A stretch of DNA of 64,000 nucleotides from positions 3,919,319 through 3,983,318 of the forward strand of contig JABAKD010000025.1 of assembly GCA_012845835.1 (NCBI GenBank), written 5' to 3'. The notes below the pieces were generated by a model that saw nothing but the letters and a program-made list of their open reading frames with translations, was not told where the DNA came from and searched no databases. Each line of letters begins with the position of its first letter. Position 1 is the stretch's first letter. This DNA is from Undaria pinnatifida. Lineage: Eukaryota; Sar; Phaeophyceae; Laminariales; Alariaceae. Below are positions 41,701-53,500 of the stretch, piece after piece. The translations under genes and the position numbers were made by a program.

Positions 41701-44700
41701 AGACACAGGTGAGACACATTCTCCGGTGTAACAGGTGATGGATGGGTGTAACAGGTGATGGAGGCGGACAGGGTAGATGTAGCGCAGAGAGGTTACCCGA
41801 GTTTTCAGATGTATAGCGGAAGTAGCACCCCCCTCTCCCCCTCGCGCGCCACCCCACCCGGTCCTATCGCATCCTATACCATACCATCACATCCTATCCC
41901 ATCCAATCCCATCCCGTCCCCTACCATCCCATCCCTTCCCGTCCCGTCCCTTCCCGTCCCATCCTATCCCATCCGATATCATCCCATCAATCCCACCCCA
42001 TCCCATCCCGTCCTATACCATACCATCCCACTCCGTCCCGTCCCATCCCATCCGATCTCATCCCACTCCGTTTATTGTCATCTCACCACATGCCATCCGA
42101 TATCCCGTATCCGATCCCATTCCACCCGATCCCCCCGCCCATCCAATCCCATCCCGCCTCCATCCCATCCCATCCCATTCCATCCCATCCCATACTACTC
42201 CATCCCACCCCCCCCCCCCCCCGACGAACTGAAGCGTTCTTCAAATTTTTCCACTTTTTCTTTCCAATTTCATTTCTTTTTCTTTTTCTATTAGGTGGGG
42301 GGGGGCGGGGAATACACCGGGGTGATCGACTGCGGGAAGAAGATTTTCGCGGCCCACGGCATCAAGGGGGCGTACCAAGGGTTCACCGCAACCCTTCTCA
42401 GAAACGTTCCGTGCTTCGGCGCGTACTTCTTCTGCTTTGAGGTACGATGCAGTTGTTTGTTTTCCCGCGCGTCTGTTTTTTTTTTTTTTTCGCACGGCTG
42501 GTGTTTTGCATTTTTACGACCCGACACGTGCGATGTTGATGTTTACTCTCTACTAGCGGTACGACCACGGCTCCGCCCGTGGCGCTTGATCTGAGGTGCC
42601 CATGGTGATATGATACGGCAAGGCATAATAGTACTTGTCGTATTATTGATAGTGGTGTGCTGTAATATACCGTTCGAACGTAGAGATGATTGGGATATAA
42701 TCATAAGGTCAAAACTGTCGTAACTTTTCCGTACGCAGTGACTGAGTGGTACCTGCCTAGTATTTATATGCATGGCATGAAATGCATAGCAGCAGTAGTA
42801 CGCGTGCGTAGTAGGTAATGGTACTCCGCCACGGGGAAACATCGCTACTGCCACCATCAATACTACCACAACTACTTGTACTGTTATTGATATTACAAGT
42901 ACAGTAGTATTGATATCAACAGCAGTAAGGGTCCCCCAGTAAGGCGGTGGTGTGCCGGAGCAGTATGACCGTCTTATAGAGGGCAGCCGCCATATCCACT
43001 CCGGGATACGAGTGCAATTCCCCAGTCGCCCCAAGCGACTTTGACCGTCTTAAATAGGGAACCCGCCTTATATAGGGATACCGCACTATTGGGGAACCCC
43101 CCCTTACTGTATGCTATTTATTAGTCGCGAGCTACCAGGTAGGAATTTTCTGCAGTCCCCAGTGCACAGGTCTAACGCACGCCGGCCAACCACCAATCCG
43201 CCGATGGGGGTGGGGTTTCCACTCCATGCGGGGCGTTGTCTCCCCGGAGGATATCACAGCTGACGTGTTTGATTTGTTTTACAAGAAACTCGCTTTGTTT
43301 CTTGTGTTTTTCTATGTTTTTTTCTCGTACTTGAAGTAATTTTTTCAAAAACCTTGCATCTTTTTTTTGTGCTTTTCTTTTCTTTTTCTCGTCGTTACCC
43401 CTTGTCGCCCCTCCCTCGATTTTAGGGTACAAAGAAGGCGTTGACCAAGCCCGGAGAGCAACCATCTTTGCCCGTGTGCTTCGCCGGTGGTGCTTCGGCA
43501 GGGGCGGGGTTCTGGGGGGTGTGGTACCCTCTCGAAACCATTAAGACAAGGATGCAGGTAAGGCTAGTCTAATGTTAGTATTTACTACTTCGAAGTATTT
43601 TTTAGTGTTCTTAGGAGAGGCAATGGGGGGGCTATGGTGTGGTGTTTACTGTGCTCTGTTTTTCCTTGCTTTGCCATGCTTTGCTTTGCTTTGCCTTGCT
43701 CTTTTTTTGCTTCTTCGCGTATATTTTATAGTTGTGTGTTCTTGTCAGATGGCATTTTTGTTCTTTTTTTTTTTTCCGACTGTACCCTCCTTCTCAGGTG
43801 ACATGCTCTACAATAGTCATGACGGGTAAATCGTACTCATAAGTCTGCTCTTTGCCTTGTTTCTTCGCTTTTTTTTCTTCTTGCGGTTGTGCTCTTGTCT
43901 AGCCGCGTTTTTTTTTCTTCTTTTTGTTATTGTTTTCCAACCGCACATTCATTTTCAGGTGACCAAATGACAACAATACTATTACAACATTGATACAGCA
44001 GTTGGTCACGAAGAACAAATCCATACTCGGTCATTCCTGCTTATGTATATTATAAACTTCCTGTGTATATATACAAGCTAGGATGGAAGGCTGAGATGTT
44101 GTTTGACCCCTTTGAAGCCCCAAAATTCTCCATATACAGTACTGACTTCAAGTGTTTTTTTCCCAATACGGGTTTCCAGTTGTACAGGCGTTTGTGTTTG
44201 TCCAACTTCCTTCTTGTGGTGTACTTACTACTGCTGTATCGCACCTGTATCCGTACTTTACCGTAATGCGCCTGAGCGTTTGTTTCCGTTCTTGGCGCTA
44301 TGTGTATGCGCCTGTTTCCTGTGTCCAATGTTCGTGCAATACCAACATGGCCATGTTTGCTGTGTTTTTCTTTTTTGGTCTCCGAACATGTCTTCAACGG
44401 CGTCATCAGGCCGTACCGTCTGATTCACGCCTCCGCCGAGTGTTGTTTCTTTCGTTTCTTTGGTGTTTGATATTTTGGGTGTTAGATTTGTTTCTGGTTT
44501 TACTTTTTGAGCTTGATAACTTAGTTTTTTTGGTTTTATTTTACTTTCCTTTTGGCTTTCACTTTGACTTTCCTTTTGGCGATTGGGTTGGATTTTGACA
44601 TTGGCTTTTTTTAGTACTACAGTTTCAATGTCGTTTCGACGTCATGTTTTTGCAAGCCATTTTTTGCGCTGCAGCAATCGTTTAGTTTTCGTTTTGATTT

Positions 44701-44927
44701 TTTTTAACGTTAACGTTGATGCTTTTTTCATTTTTGTTTTCCACCAGGGGGACCACGTGGACCCGGCGAAAAGGATCTATTCTGGGATCATCGACTGCGC
44801 AAAAAAGACCGCCGCGGAAGGGTACAAAGCGTTTTACAAAGGCTTCACCCCATCCATCACCCGCGCGATGCCTGTGAACGGGGCTATCTTCACCGGATTT
44901 ACCGCCGCACAGAGGGCCTTGAACTAA
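35784..44927 (+). CDS. SLC25-family mitochondrial carrier protein
   Basis: Inner-membrane metabolite carrier with the usual three repeats. Exons: 35784-35865, 40859-41058, 41586-41708, 42295-42441, 43426-43557, 44748-44927; 864 nt, 287 aa, all phases agree, typical family length. Each repeat shows the signature PX[DE]XX[KR]: PLDTIK (30-35), PVDLFK (124-129) and PLETIK (219-224). Each is followed by the matrix-helix motif: EGVKGLYAG, HGIKGAYQG and EGYKAFYKG. The start is the ATG before GGGSGGSSAISDIMSGTVAG, which leads directly into helix 1; no cleavable presequence is expected in the family. The overall motif pattern resembles the carnitine/acylcarnitine and basic amino acid carrier group, but the substrate cannot be fixed from sequence. 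It is transcribed divergently from the topoisomerase gene. Intron 1 (5 kb) holds a TIR element and a broken ORF; edges of exons 2 and 6 have duplicate copies next to them. Confidence 0.93.
36915..38081. mobile_element. 1.17-kb DNA transposon relic with about 38-bp terminal inverted repeats
   Basis: The left end (TAGAGTGTTTGCGAAA, then TACGTTT and AAATTTACTT) is repeated in inverted orientation at the right end, about 35 of 38 positions alike by eye. The outermost TA on both sides could be a TA target duplication as in Tc1/mariner-type elements. No transposase ORF is visible inside. The interior holds a strong palindrome at 37534-37575. Confidence 0.75.
37534..37575. repeat. 17-bp perfect hairpin inside the TIR element
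   Basis: GGTTTAGGGCAGAGGAG is followed after six bases (CGGAAA) by its exact reverse complement. It sits near the middle of the 36.9-38.1 kb element and could be a hairpin of the element or a mark of an internal fold-back rearrangement. Confidence 0.8.
38170..38340. mobile_element. GATCT-rich element, partial copy in carrier intron 1
   Basis: Contains AAGCTAGCACATGTTTCCTG, GATCTGTACTACA...ATAACGACAAAT and ends GATCTGTCATGAAAT. One end is lost. Confidence 0.55.
38606..39259 (+). pseudogene. Unrecognised 172-codon ORF with in-frame TAG and conserved-looking continuation
   Basis: An ATG at 38606 opens 172 codons ending in TAG at 39122-39124; the same frame continues for 44 more sense codons (DMQSLISELDGIAERTR...) to TAA at 39257. 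The protein begins MSGIINIDASKAVVPDLF and has a low-complexity Ser/Ala tail. The reading is GC-rich and open across its length while surrounding intron DNA is AT-richer, so it looks like once-functional coding sequence. It lies inside intron 1 of the carrier gene, on the same strand, about 0.5 kb after a TIR element. I do not recognise the family. It could be a nested gene ending at the TAG, a retroposed copy, or transposon-derived. Confidence 0.45.
40602..41228. repeat. Echoes of both edges of carrier exon 2
   Basis: The acceptor edge (CCTCTGGACACGATCAAGGT, 40864) has two diverged copies at about 40610 and 40675 (CTCTAGACACGATTAAGGTT). The donor edge 40983-41058 has a copy at 41152-41228 preserving AASPLIGAMAHNAG in one frame. 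Confidence 0.85.
41855..42215. repeat. (CCCAT)n-like degenerate array
   Basis: ATCCCATCC-type units in carrier intron 3, ending in a C-run before exon 4. Confidence 0.9.
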
Positions 44928-45440
44928 AACAAAGTCCACCGCGACCACCACCTCCGCCGAGGGGTGGGAAGGCTCGGGAGGAGGGAGGGGAGGGGAGGAG
45001 GCGCGTGGGGGGAGGGGTGGAGGGGAGGGAGGGCTGCGCCCCATCGATCACGCGCGCCATTCCCGTTAACGGGGAATCTTCACTAGCTTTACCGCTACGC
45101 AGAGGGCCTTCAACTAAACCATAGCCCGCCACCGCCAACCACCGCCTCCGCCCGGGGCAGGGGGGGTGAAATATCGCCCGCTACCGCCTCTGCCCGGGAA
45201 GGGGTGGGTGGGGGCCTCGAAACACTTTGTCCGCCACCGCCTCCGCTAGGGGGAGGGAGGGAGGGGAGGGGCTAAAACTTTGTCAGCCACTGCCTTCGCT
45301 GTGTGTGGGGGGGGAGTGCTAAACCCCGTTGCCGCTAACGCCTCCGCCGGGAGGGAGGGGGCAGGGGGGCGGGGCTAAAACGTTATCCGCCGTCAACACC
45401 ACCGCGACACCGCCTCCGTCCGGGAAGGGGGGTGGGGGGA
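44849..45440. repeat. Echo of the carrier's last exon and degenerate 3' tandem units
   Basis: The final coding stretch (CCATCCATCACCCGCGCGAT ... GAACTAAA) is repeated at 45035-45115 (CCATCGATCACGCGCGCCAT ... CAACTAAA) after the stop. Beyond it, CACCGCCTCCGCC...GGGG...CTAAAACTTTGT units recur to about 45440. Confidence 0.75.
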
Positions 45441-47524
45441 GGGGATCAGTCTTCGCGGCGATGAATAAGTAGGGAGGTAGTTAATATGTTTGGAATCTGG
45501 GGGACTGATCTTTCGCGTCTGAAAAATCATTAGACAAGGCGGTATTTGGTGAAAAAATAGTAGTGGTCCGGAGTCTGGGAAGCATGTTTTTGCTTCAAAA
45601 AAAGTAGTCATGTTCCACAACGAGTTTTGGGGCTTGTTATTGGTTCTGAATCAGTAGTTATGTCGTCGAATCTGGTGCTAATTTGTTTTGGTGCTTAAAA
45701 GAAGGCACTTGCGTTCCCAAAGCCCGACCGGGCTTCTTTTTTGGTTCTTAAAACAAAAATGGAGACGACGAGGTATTATATGTTGAAAAACAGTTTTGTT
45801 CCCCCCGAGTCTGGGGCTTGATTTTTTAATTCTGGAAAAAAAAAACTGGGACGAGGTGTTGTTGGTGAACGTAGTAATTTTTTCCCGAATCTGAGTCTGG
45901 AGCTTATTTTTACGTTTCTGCAAAAAATGAACCCACGGGGAGACGATAAGAAAAAGAAGGCGTTCCCGCGAGTCTTGAGACCTATCTTTTGGTTGGGCCT
46001 CCTCTGGCGTTACCCTCGTCGCTTTCCGAGGCGTTTTTTTTCGTTTTTCTCGTTTTTGTTTTTATTTACCAGGTATTTACTTTTTTTTGTTTTGTTTTTT
46101 TTCTGGTTTGAGGGTCGTCGCTTTTCGTTGTGTGGGGAGGGGTTTCTGGGCCTTGAGGCACCGTGTTTGGCGCGCAGCTGCTGCTGCTGCTGCTGCTGCT
46201 GTTCCTGCTGCTGTTCCTGCTGCTGCTCCTGCTGTTGCTGCTACTGCTGCTACTGTTGAAAAGGCTTCAACGTATGTTGCTGCTGCTGTAGAGTACGCTG
46301 CTGGGTTGGTTTTGACGCTCGGGTATTCCAGCGTCCAGAGGTGCCAATGGGGTTTCCAATGGTGGGGGCGTGGGCACGCGGCGTAATACCAAACGAAAAG
46401 TGACGGTTTCATGCTATATTACGTTTTGTGGCAGTTGTGCTCCCGAAGACCAATGAACGTGCGGGTGGGTTTGGTTCTCACCCAGAGCACGATTTTGATT
46501 GCCGAAACTCTTCCCGGCACGATTTTGATTATTCTCTGTTTGAAAAGGGAATGTTTTGGCGAAGACTAAGCTCTGTAAAACCAAGATGAACTGGGGGGAC
46601 AGGCTGCCTAGTTATTTGCTTATTGAAAACGAAGATGAACGGGGCTCGGCTCCTGCTGCTTTTTGTTTAGCGTGTGCCCTGAAAACCCACCACATGATCG
46701 ATGAATCGTGAGCTCATCTTCCCGTTTTTTTAGATTATGGTGGAGTACATCTGCGTGCACAAGTTATTATCAAGAATAGGTCGCACAGTTCCCAGCGCGT
46801 GTATATGTCAGTCAGCCCTGTCGGTCGCAAAAAACATGCAAAACCAAAAAAAAGGCCATCTCGTCCCGTCCTCATATACGCATAACGAAGTAGTGCCTCC
46901 GAGATCAAGAAACATCGCTGGAGCAGTTGCGTCTGAGCTCGAATCCGCCCCAAACGTGTTTTACGTGCGATGTTACATATCATATATCGTGAGCTCATCC
47001 ACAGAAAGCAATGTCTACAATCGAAAAAGACAAAGCGCGCCAGTATCATCGTAAATATGAGGAGCCTTGTGGTGTGGCATGCCACGCTAGACCGAAAGGG
47101 GTAAGGTATTCTTGTCCCCGCCTCGTGCGAGCCACAGTCACGATCGCGCCCTCATTTGCCGAGAGCCCCCCCGCAGCAAACTGTCAACAAGAAAAAGACG
47201 GCCTGACCACACCTCACAACGGCATCCGCCTCTTGCGAGTGGTCGCAGTCTCGCGCGATCCTTTTCTACGGAGACCCCTCGGCTTGCACCGAGGGTCCTA
47301 AACTCGGCCAAATACAGCTAAGGTTTGATCGCACCATAGTAACATCAGCCAACTTCTGCCATGTTCGAGTGGTCCCTCTCGCGCCTTCCACTGAGAGCCT
47401 TAGCTCAAAGCAAGGGACATGTGATACGGTCTGGCCGCGCCACGGTGGTGGCATCCCCCTAGTCCCGGGTAGTAGTCACGATCGCGTCCCCTTTCGCCGA
47501 AAGTCATCCCCCCTCAATAAGCCC
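44928..47524. other. Convergent 3' intergenic region
   Basis: Holds exon-end echoes of both flanking genes, degenerate TTTTGGTGCTTAAAA...GTCTGGGGCTT units (about 45490-45920) and a CTG/CTGTTC run at about 46176-46300. No gene is seen. Confidence 0.65.
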
Positions 47525-47590
47525 TCAGCAAGAGACTACGGTCTGGCCCCGCCACACCAATGCCGGGGGCTCTTCCTCGTCCGCATCTTC
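47190..47590. repeat. Tandem degenerate copies of the MORN gene's last exon end
   Basis: Units of about 110 bp starting near 47190, 47300, 47412 and the true exon end at 47527 share GACTACGGTCTGGCCCCGCC-like and GTGGTCACGATCGCG-like blocks. They are 3' of the stop codon. Confidence 0.65.
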
Positions 47591-50500
47591 CGCCACAACA
47601 GTTTCGTAAACGCCGGCTTGGGTGATCCCGTTCTGGAAAGCAAACTCGCCGTCGCCCTTCGGCCTCCCCCCCTCGAAGCGACCGGTGTAGACGGTTCCGT
47701 CCTGTGTCCGAGCCGAAAATGTCCGGGAGGGGGGGGGGGGGGTAGGTAAAGGAGGTAGGGAGGGTGGCTGGTGGAGCAGGTGGTGATGGCAGGGGTGGGA
47801 TTGGCGCACTCCTTTCGTGCGTAGCCGGGGAAAGGGAGCGAAATCTCTATAAATTGTTTGTGATTCTTGCAGCACATACTCGTAGTGGTCCAACCCGGTC
47901 AGGTACCAGAGAGTTCTGGATATAGCTGTTGTACTGACATCGGTTGCTAAAGGCTCGGGGAACGATCAGTGACGATCAGTGACGGTCCAGCGCTACACCA
48001 CTCTGTCCGTAAATATACGAAACATTTGGACATTTAACACTGAAATTAATTGGTGCTTATTATATTCCCGGACAGCGTGTGGCATGTGTTTAATGACATT
48101 AAATTCGAGTACGTCGGCTGTGTGCGAGTCCGATCAGTTGAAAGGGTCGATGCTTATCTTTGCAAGCTAGCTGCGTGATACTTCGGCTGCGCGTTTTGTA
48201 CAGAGGTGTTACTCTTTGAGCGTATATGACCTCCCTAGATGTTTGCCAGCCAGCGTCGTCTCGAGCATCTGAACCCTTTTGGTTGGGAACTAGGTATGAC
48301 CACCGGCCAAGGCTGCGGGGGTGCGGGGGGGCGTACTCATTTGTTGCTTGCCTTAGTCAAATTTGACCATCGACCATGCATCCCTTTCGAGGCGGAGCAT
48401 CGTTCCTACTCCTATTAGACACACCTCCAACGTTTGGGCGCTCGTTACGCTTTTTCCATATATCACGATAAAAAAAAACTGCTCGCTTATCCTACCCCCG
48501 TCCAAGGTTCACTTTTGAAGTGGTTCGAGCTCTCACTCGTGCGAGTGACGCCCATGTTCTTTATCCGCCCTTTGAGATTTCTCGCGTGTTTTGTGTTTTT
48601 TTTGCGATATGGCACCGCCACACGGAACGGTCAGCTACGCTTCGCCACCAAAACAAGCGCTTAAAGAGAGGAATTTTGCAGTGAGGCACAAGCGTCCCTC
48701 GGGCGAGTGACCCAAACCCGGCGGTAAAAGGGAGTTCGATGTAGGGGGGCATTCTGCTTGCGGTGGCTCGGGTCACTCGAGCGAGTTATCCCCCATGTTC
48801 TTTTGCGGTGCCGTTTTACTTTATCAGGACCAAAAGGTACGGTAGGGTGGGGTCCCCCTTTCAGGGACAGTTTTGTGCAGTGACTAGGGGTCACTCGCGC
48901 AAGTGACCCCCCCCCCCCGTTCCGTTCCTTGCGGTCATAGGCTTTCGTTCGCGCTGCTTTAATTTTTCGATGTGAATCCCTAATGTGAGGGTTAGCTACT
49001 AAATACGTTGCGCCGAACTAACCACCTGACGTCTTTTGGCCGGTGAGGTACAGAGTCACTCACTAGTGCGAGTATGATATGGTATGATAGTACGTACGTA
49101 TGGTATGGTAGTGAACACCAGGTAGTGAAAAGGGGGGGGGGGGGGACTCCCTACCGTATAGCTTTGCTCATGTAGCTGCAGAAATTCGCATTGGGATGGT
49201 TAGCAAAGCTGCACCTAACAAATCGCCTGATGTTTTAGGTCGGCGAGGCTCAGAGTCACTCATGCGAGTGGCTCAAACCCGGTGGGAAAAAAGGGGTACC
49301 TGGTATACCATAACACCGTCGTAACATCCTCCCTACTAATGCCGTTCCCTTGATCGTACCGTCCCTACCGTAGACTTGCGCCTGGGAAGAGTGTGCTGCT
49401 AGCTGGAACCGTCTCGTCATGCCTCCTGCGCGCCGCATGGCGTGCGTCTCCGTACGACACAGCCCGGAAACATCTAACTTAGCAGAAAGGGGTGCATCCT
49501 GTGACCGATGCTGCACGGAAATCGCCATCCATTTTAGACATTTTCTCCCTCTCAACAAGTCTCAAAATTTGCCTTCTCTTTCTCTGTTTTCTCTCTCCAC
49601 TGCTTCGCGTCGCCTATACAGACGGCATCACAAGCACGCCCAGTTAAAATGGATAGGAGACCGCGGTTTTGACTCCGTGACTGATCGCCCCCTACTTTAA
49701 AAGTAGTGTGTGGATGCCAACAGAGGCCTTGACGCGCCCCGAAAATATTTGTTTAACTGTATGTCTGACCGCTCCAACACTAAAACTAGTACGCTGAGGC
49801 CAAAAGAGGCCTAGACGTGTCCGAAAATACCGGTATGACTCTGTGACTGACCGCCCCTACACAACAGGTAGTATATTGAGGCCAAAAGAGGCCCTGACGC
49901 ATCCCAAAAAGACAGGTTTGACTCTTCGATTGACCGCCCTCTGAAAGTAGTACATTGAGGTCAAAAGAGCCCTTGACTCACCCAAAAAGATAGGTGTTAC
50001 TCTTTCATTGACCGCCCTGCACTGATAGTAGTACGCTAGGGCCATTTGAGGCGTTGAAGCGTCCAAAATACCGGTTTGACTGTTTGACTGCCCGCCCCTG
50101 CACTAAAACTAGTACATTGAGGCCGTAAGAGGCCTTGACGCGCTGACAAAGACCGGACTAGCTCTTTGACCGATCGCCCCTCCCCTAAAACTAGTATATT
50201 GAGGCCATGCAAGGTCTTGACGCGTCCAACAATACCGGTTTGACTCCTTGACTGACCGCCCCTACGCTACACCTGGTACATTGAGGCCACAAGAAGCCTT
50301 GGCGCGGCCAAAAATGACGGTCTGATCCCTTGACTAACCACCCCCTACACTAAAACTAGTATGTTGATGCCAGAAGAGGCCTTGAAGCGCCCAAAAATAC
50401 CTGTTTGACCCCTTGACGGACCACCCCCTACACTAAAACTAGTATGTTGATGCCAAAAGAGCCCTGGACGCGCCCACAAAGACCGCTTTGACCCCTTGAC

Positions 50501-53500
50501 TGACCGTCCCTACATATGTCGAGGTCACAAGAGGCCTTGGCGCGCCTACAAAGACCGGTTTGACCCCTTGACTGATCACCCGTTACCCGTTGCACTAACA
50601 CTGGTCTATTGAAGCCATACGAGTCCCGCCGGGAGCAAAACGACGAGTCCCCTACTAATATTAATAGCATGTTTCGTTTCCTGGCGCATGTTCGTTCACC
50701 TTGAAGACCCACTTTCCCTCGGTGATAGTGCCCTCCTCCCACGTTCCGTGCATGGTGCTGTTGTCGGCGCCAAACTGGTACATCCCCTGCCCGCTCTTCT
50801 TGTTGGCTACCCACGTGCCGCTGTAGATATCTTGTGTGGCCTAGGAGAGTGTTGCAATCATCGGGTGGGGGAAGAATTTGACCAAAAATGAAAAATAATA
50901 AACCCGTTTTGGTCGATCGTCGATCGGTCGGTCGATCGGTCGGTCGGTCGAAACTCGAAACCGCCATCTCGAAAAATAAATCGGTTTTCAGCAAATGCGT
51001 CCGGAGACGGCACTTTGACCGCTTGACTGACGGAAAAATTCCAATAGTTTACCTTGACTGACGCCAAATTGCTAGGTTTTAGTGTTAAACGATCGGTTTG
51101 ACGCCCTTGACCGCTGGACGTTTTCCCGTGACTGACCGTCTCCTGACATATTTTGGCTTTCAGGGTAACCAAGTGAGAGCTTTGGCTTCCCATATGAGCC
51201 CGACTACTCTCCACAACTGATGTTTTGAGTAATCAGGCCACATAGTAAGCGCCGACGTTACGATCCAACTATCTCTGTACTCTTCTGTTTTCTGGAACGA
51301 GGCAGAATGTGCTTGACAGTCACTCGGTGTCTGCCTCTGTAAGCCTCTTCTCGGCGCCTTGTCTGCATCATCATCACATCATGTCCGTTCCTGACCAAGG
51401 CCAAAAAAAAAAAACAGGATTCTTGGTATTCTTAGGCTCTGAAATATCGCGTTTTCAAAACGGAAATCACTTTTACTTTTTGGCAGGATGATTCAGGATT
51501 GTCAAAATTCTGAAACATCACGTTTTCAAAAAAAAAATCGCGTTTTTTTTTCCCCGTCGGGAATCTTAACATCCCCCATAGTTTTAAGGGCCCGCATGAT
51601 CGAGGCACATGCCGAATTGCGATTTGATTTTTTTTAATAATTGATTCAAAGTTTCATCTGATTGGTCGAGAAAAAAATCACCGACCAGGTACTTTCACAA
51701 CTATCACGAAAAATCAAATTAAAAAAAAGAAGTAAAAAGGTACTTATTTCGTCGAATTTCATCGAAAATTGAATTATATTTGATTGGGGAGTTCGTGCAC
51801 CTAGTCGTCGCATGTTCCACGTAACCGAAGCCGGCCACGCGAATTGGTGCCGCGTCGTCGGCTGATTGAGTCGCGAGAAGCCCCCATTTCGACACGTAGG
51901 ACCACCGGGGCAGCCGCAGTGCGACCTCCGAAGACCCTTAGCACAGCCTAGACCGCCTGCGACGCCCCAAAAACAACCAAGACCACCTTAAACCCATTTT
52001 TTCGTCGCCCTGCACCTCCAAAGTTACACGACCAACCACCACGTCACGACTTCGCTCAGAAGTTCGACAGCTATGTCCCCGTCGCTGCGACCTGTGTGGG
52101 GCGATGGGGCTGCGCCAACCCACCCGCGAGACCCCTAGAGCCATAGCCTTGTAGCCGCTGCCGGCAAAAATAGTCTGCCGTTAGCCGCGGCGCTTCGGGG
52201 AGAACGCGAGTCATCGCTTGCCTCGGTCGTTGTCTACGGGTGTTCGTTGACCATTTTGCGTTCTTTGAACTCTTCAACACGCTGCGCCGTTCCACGGCAA
52301 GAGGGCCGTATTTTTTGGGTATTTTTCATGAAATTAAATTATTTTCTAAAAACAAAATCGATTTACGATTTGGCATGCTCTTAGATATTACGGGTCCTTA
52401 GGGAATTTTGAAAAACTATTTACAGTCAGGATTCTTTCTAAAGGAACAATTCGTGAGAATGTCACGTTTTTGTCACGATCCCCCTGACTGTTTTCTGCGT
52501 TCGTTTTTAAATGGATTTTTTTCGTGTATCTGGGTTGTATTAGTAGTCCACTTAGCAGTATTTTTTCGCGCGGTGTAACTAAGAAAATCCCGTTCGATCG
52601 AAACTACTAAAAGCTCACACCTTGTAAACGTAGGTCCCTTCCCCGTCCATCATGTTGTCCTTCCACTCTCCCGTGTAAGTATCTCCGTTCGGGTACGTCA
52701 TCTTGCCGGTACCGGCTTTCTTCCCGTCCGTGTAGGTACCGTCGTACATTGCGTGCAGCTGGCAATTTCATAATAAATTTAGGGTAAGATGTAGGAGCGG
52801 CGGGATAGAACCGTTGAAACTTTGATCATGAAGATGGTTCGGGCACAGGCTGATTACAGGAAGAGCCTCTACAGCCGCGTTAACGGGTGGGCGGGTCTTC
52901 CAGGAGTTGGTTTGTTCACTATTGCACGATTTTGCTGAATGAGGCATCGCTTCCGAGCATGGCCAAGGTCCGGGCGTAGGCCCAACCCAACTCTGACCCC
53001 TCAGCCCGATAGCCCGAACAACCAAGCCTGCGTCCTGGAGAGAGCACCTCCTTTTCTCGCTACTGGGTTTAAGCCACTCGCACGAGTGACTCTGTGTCTA
53101 ACCGACAAAAAACACTTTAGGCGATTTTGTTCGGCGTAGCGTGGCTGACCATCCCGTTGAGGATTCATATCGCCAAATTCAAGCAGCAGTAAAGCTTAAG
53201 GCCGTTACGGAACAGGAACGTCACTCGCGCGAGTGAACCCGAGCCACTGCGAAAAAGCCCCCCCCAAACTGACCCCCCCCCCGCCCCTTCTATAGCATTG
53301 GTCTGACCCTAACCCTGATGCCGGTAACTCGCAGCCGAAACAGGTCAAGGCTAGCCAGAAATGAGGCTGCACCGCATGCGTTCGTATCGAGCGAGAACAT
53401 TCCAAACTGCTGTGGATCACGATGACAAAATTCGGACTACGGTTTGATTGCCCTCCTGGCCAATTAGACGGGAGCAGACAAAGAAAACAAGAGGGAAAAT

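Noticed and set aside
49670-50600. CRISPR or satellite-centromere candidate
   Set aside because: Units diverge without spacers and lie inside a gene intron; only about 12 copies.
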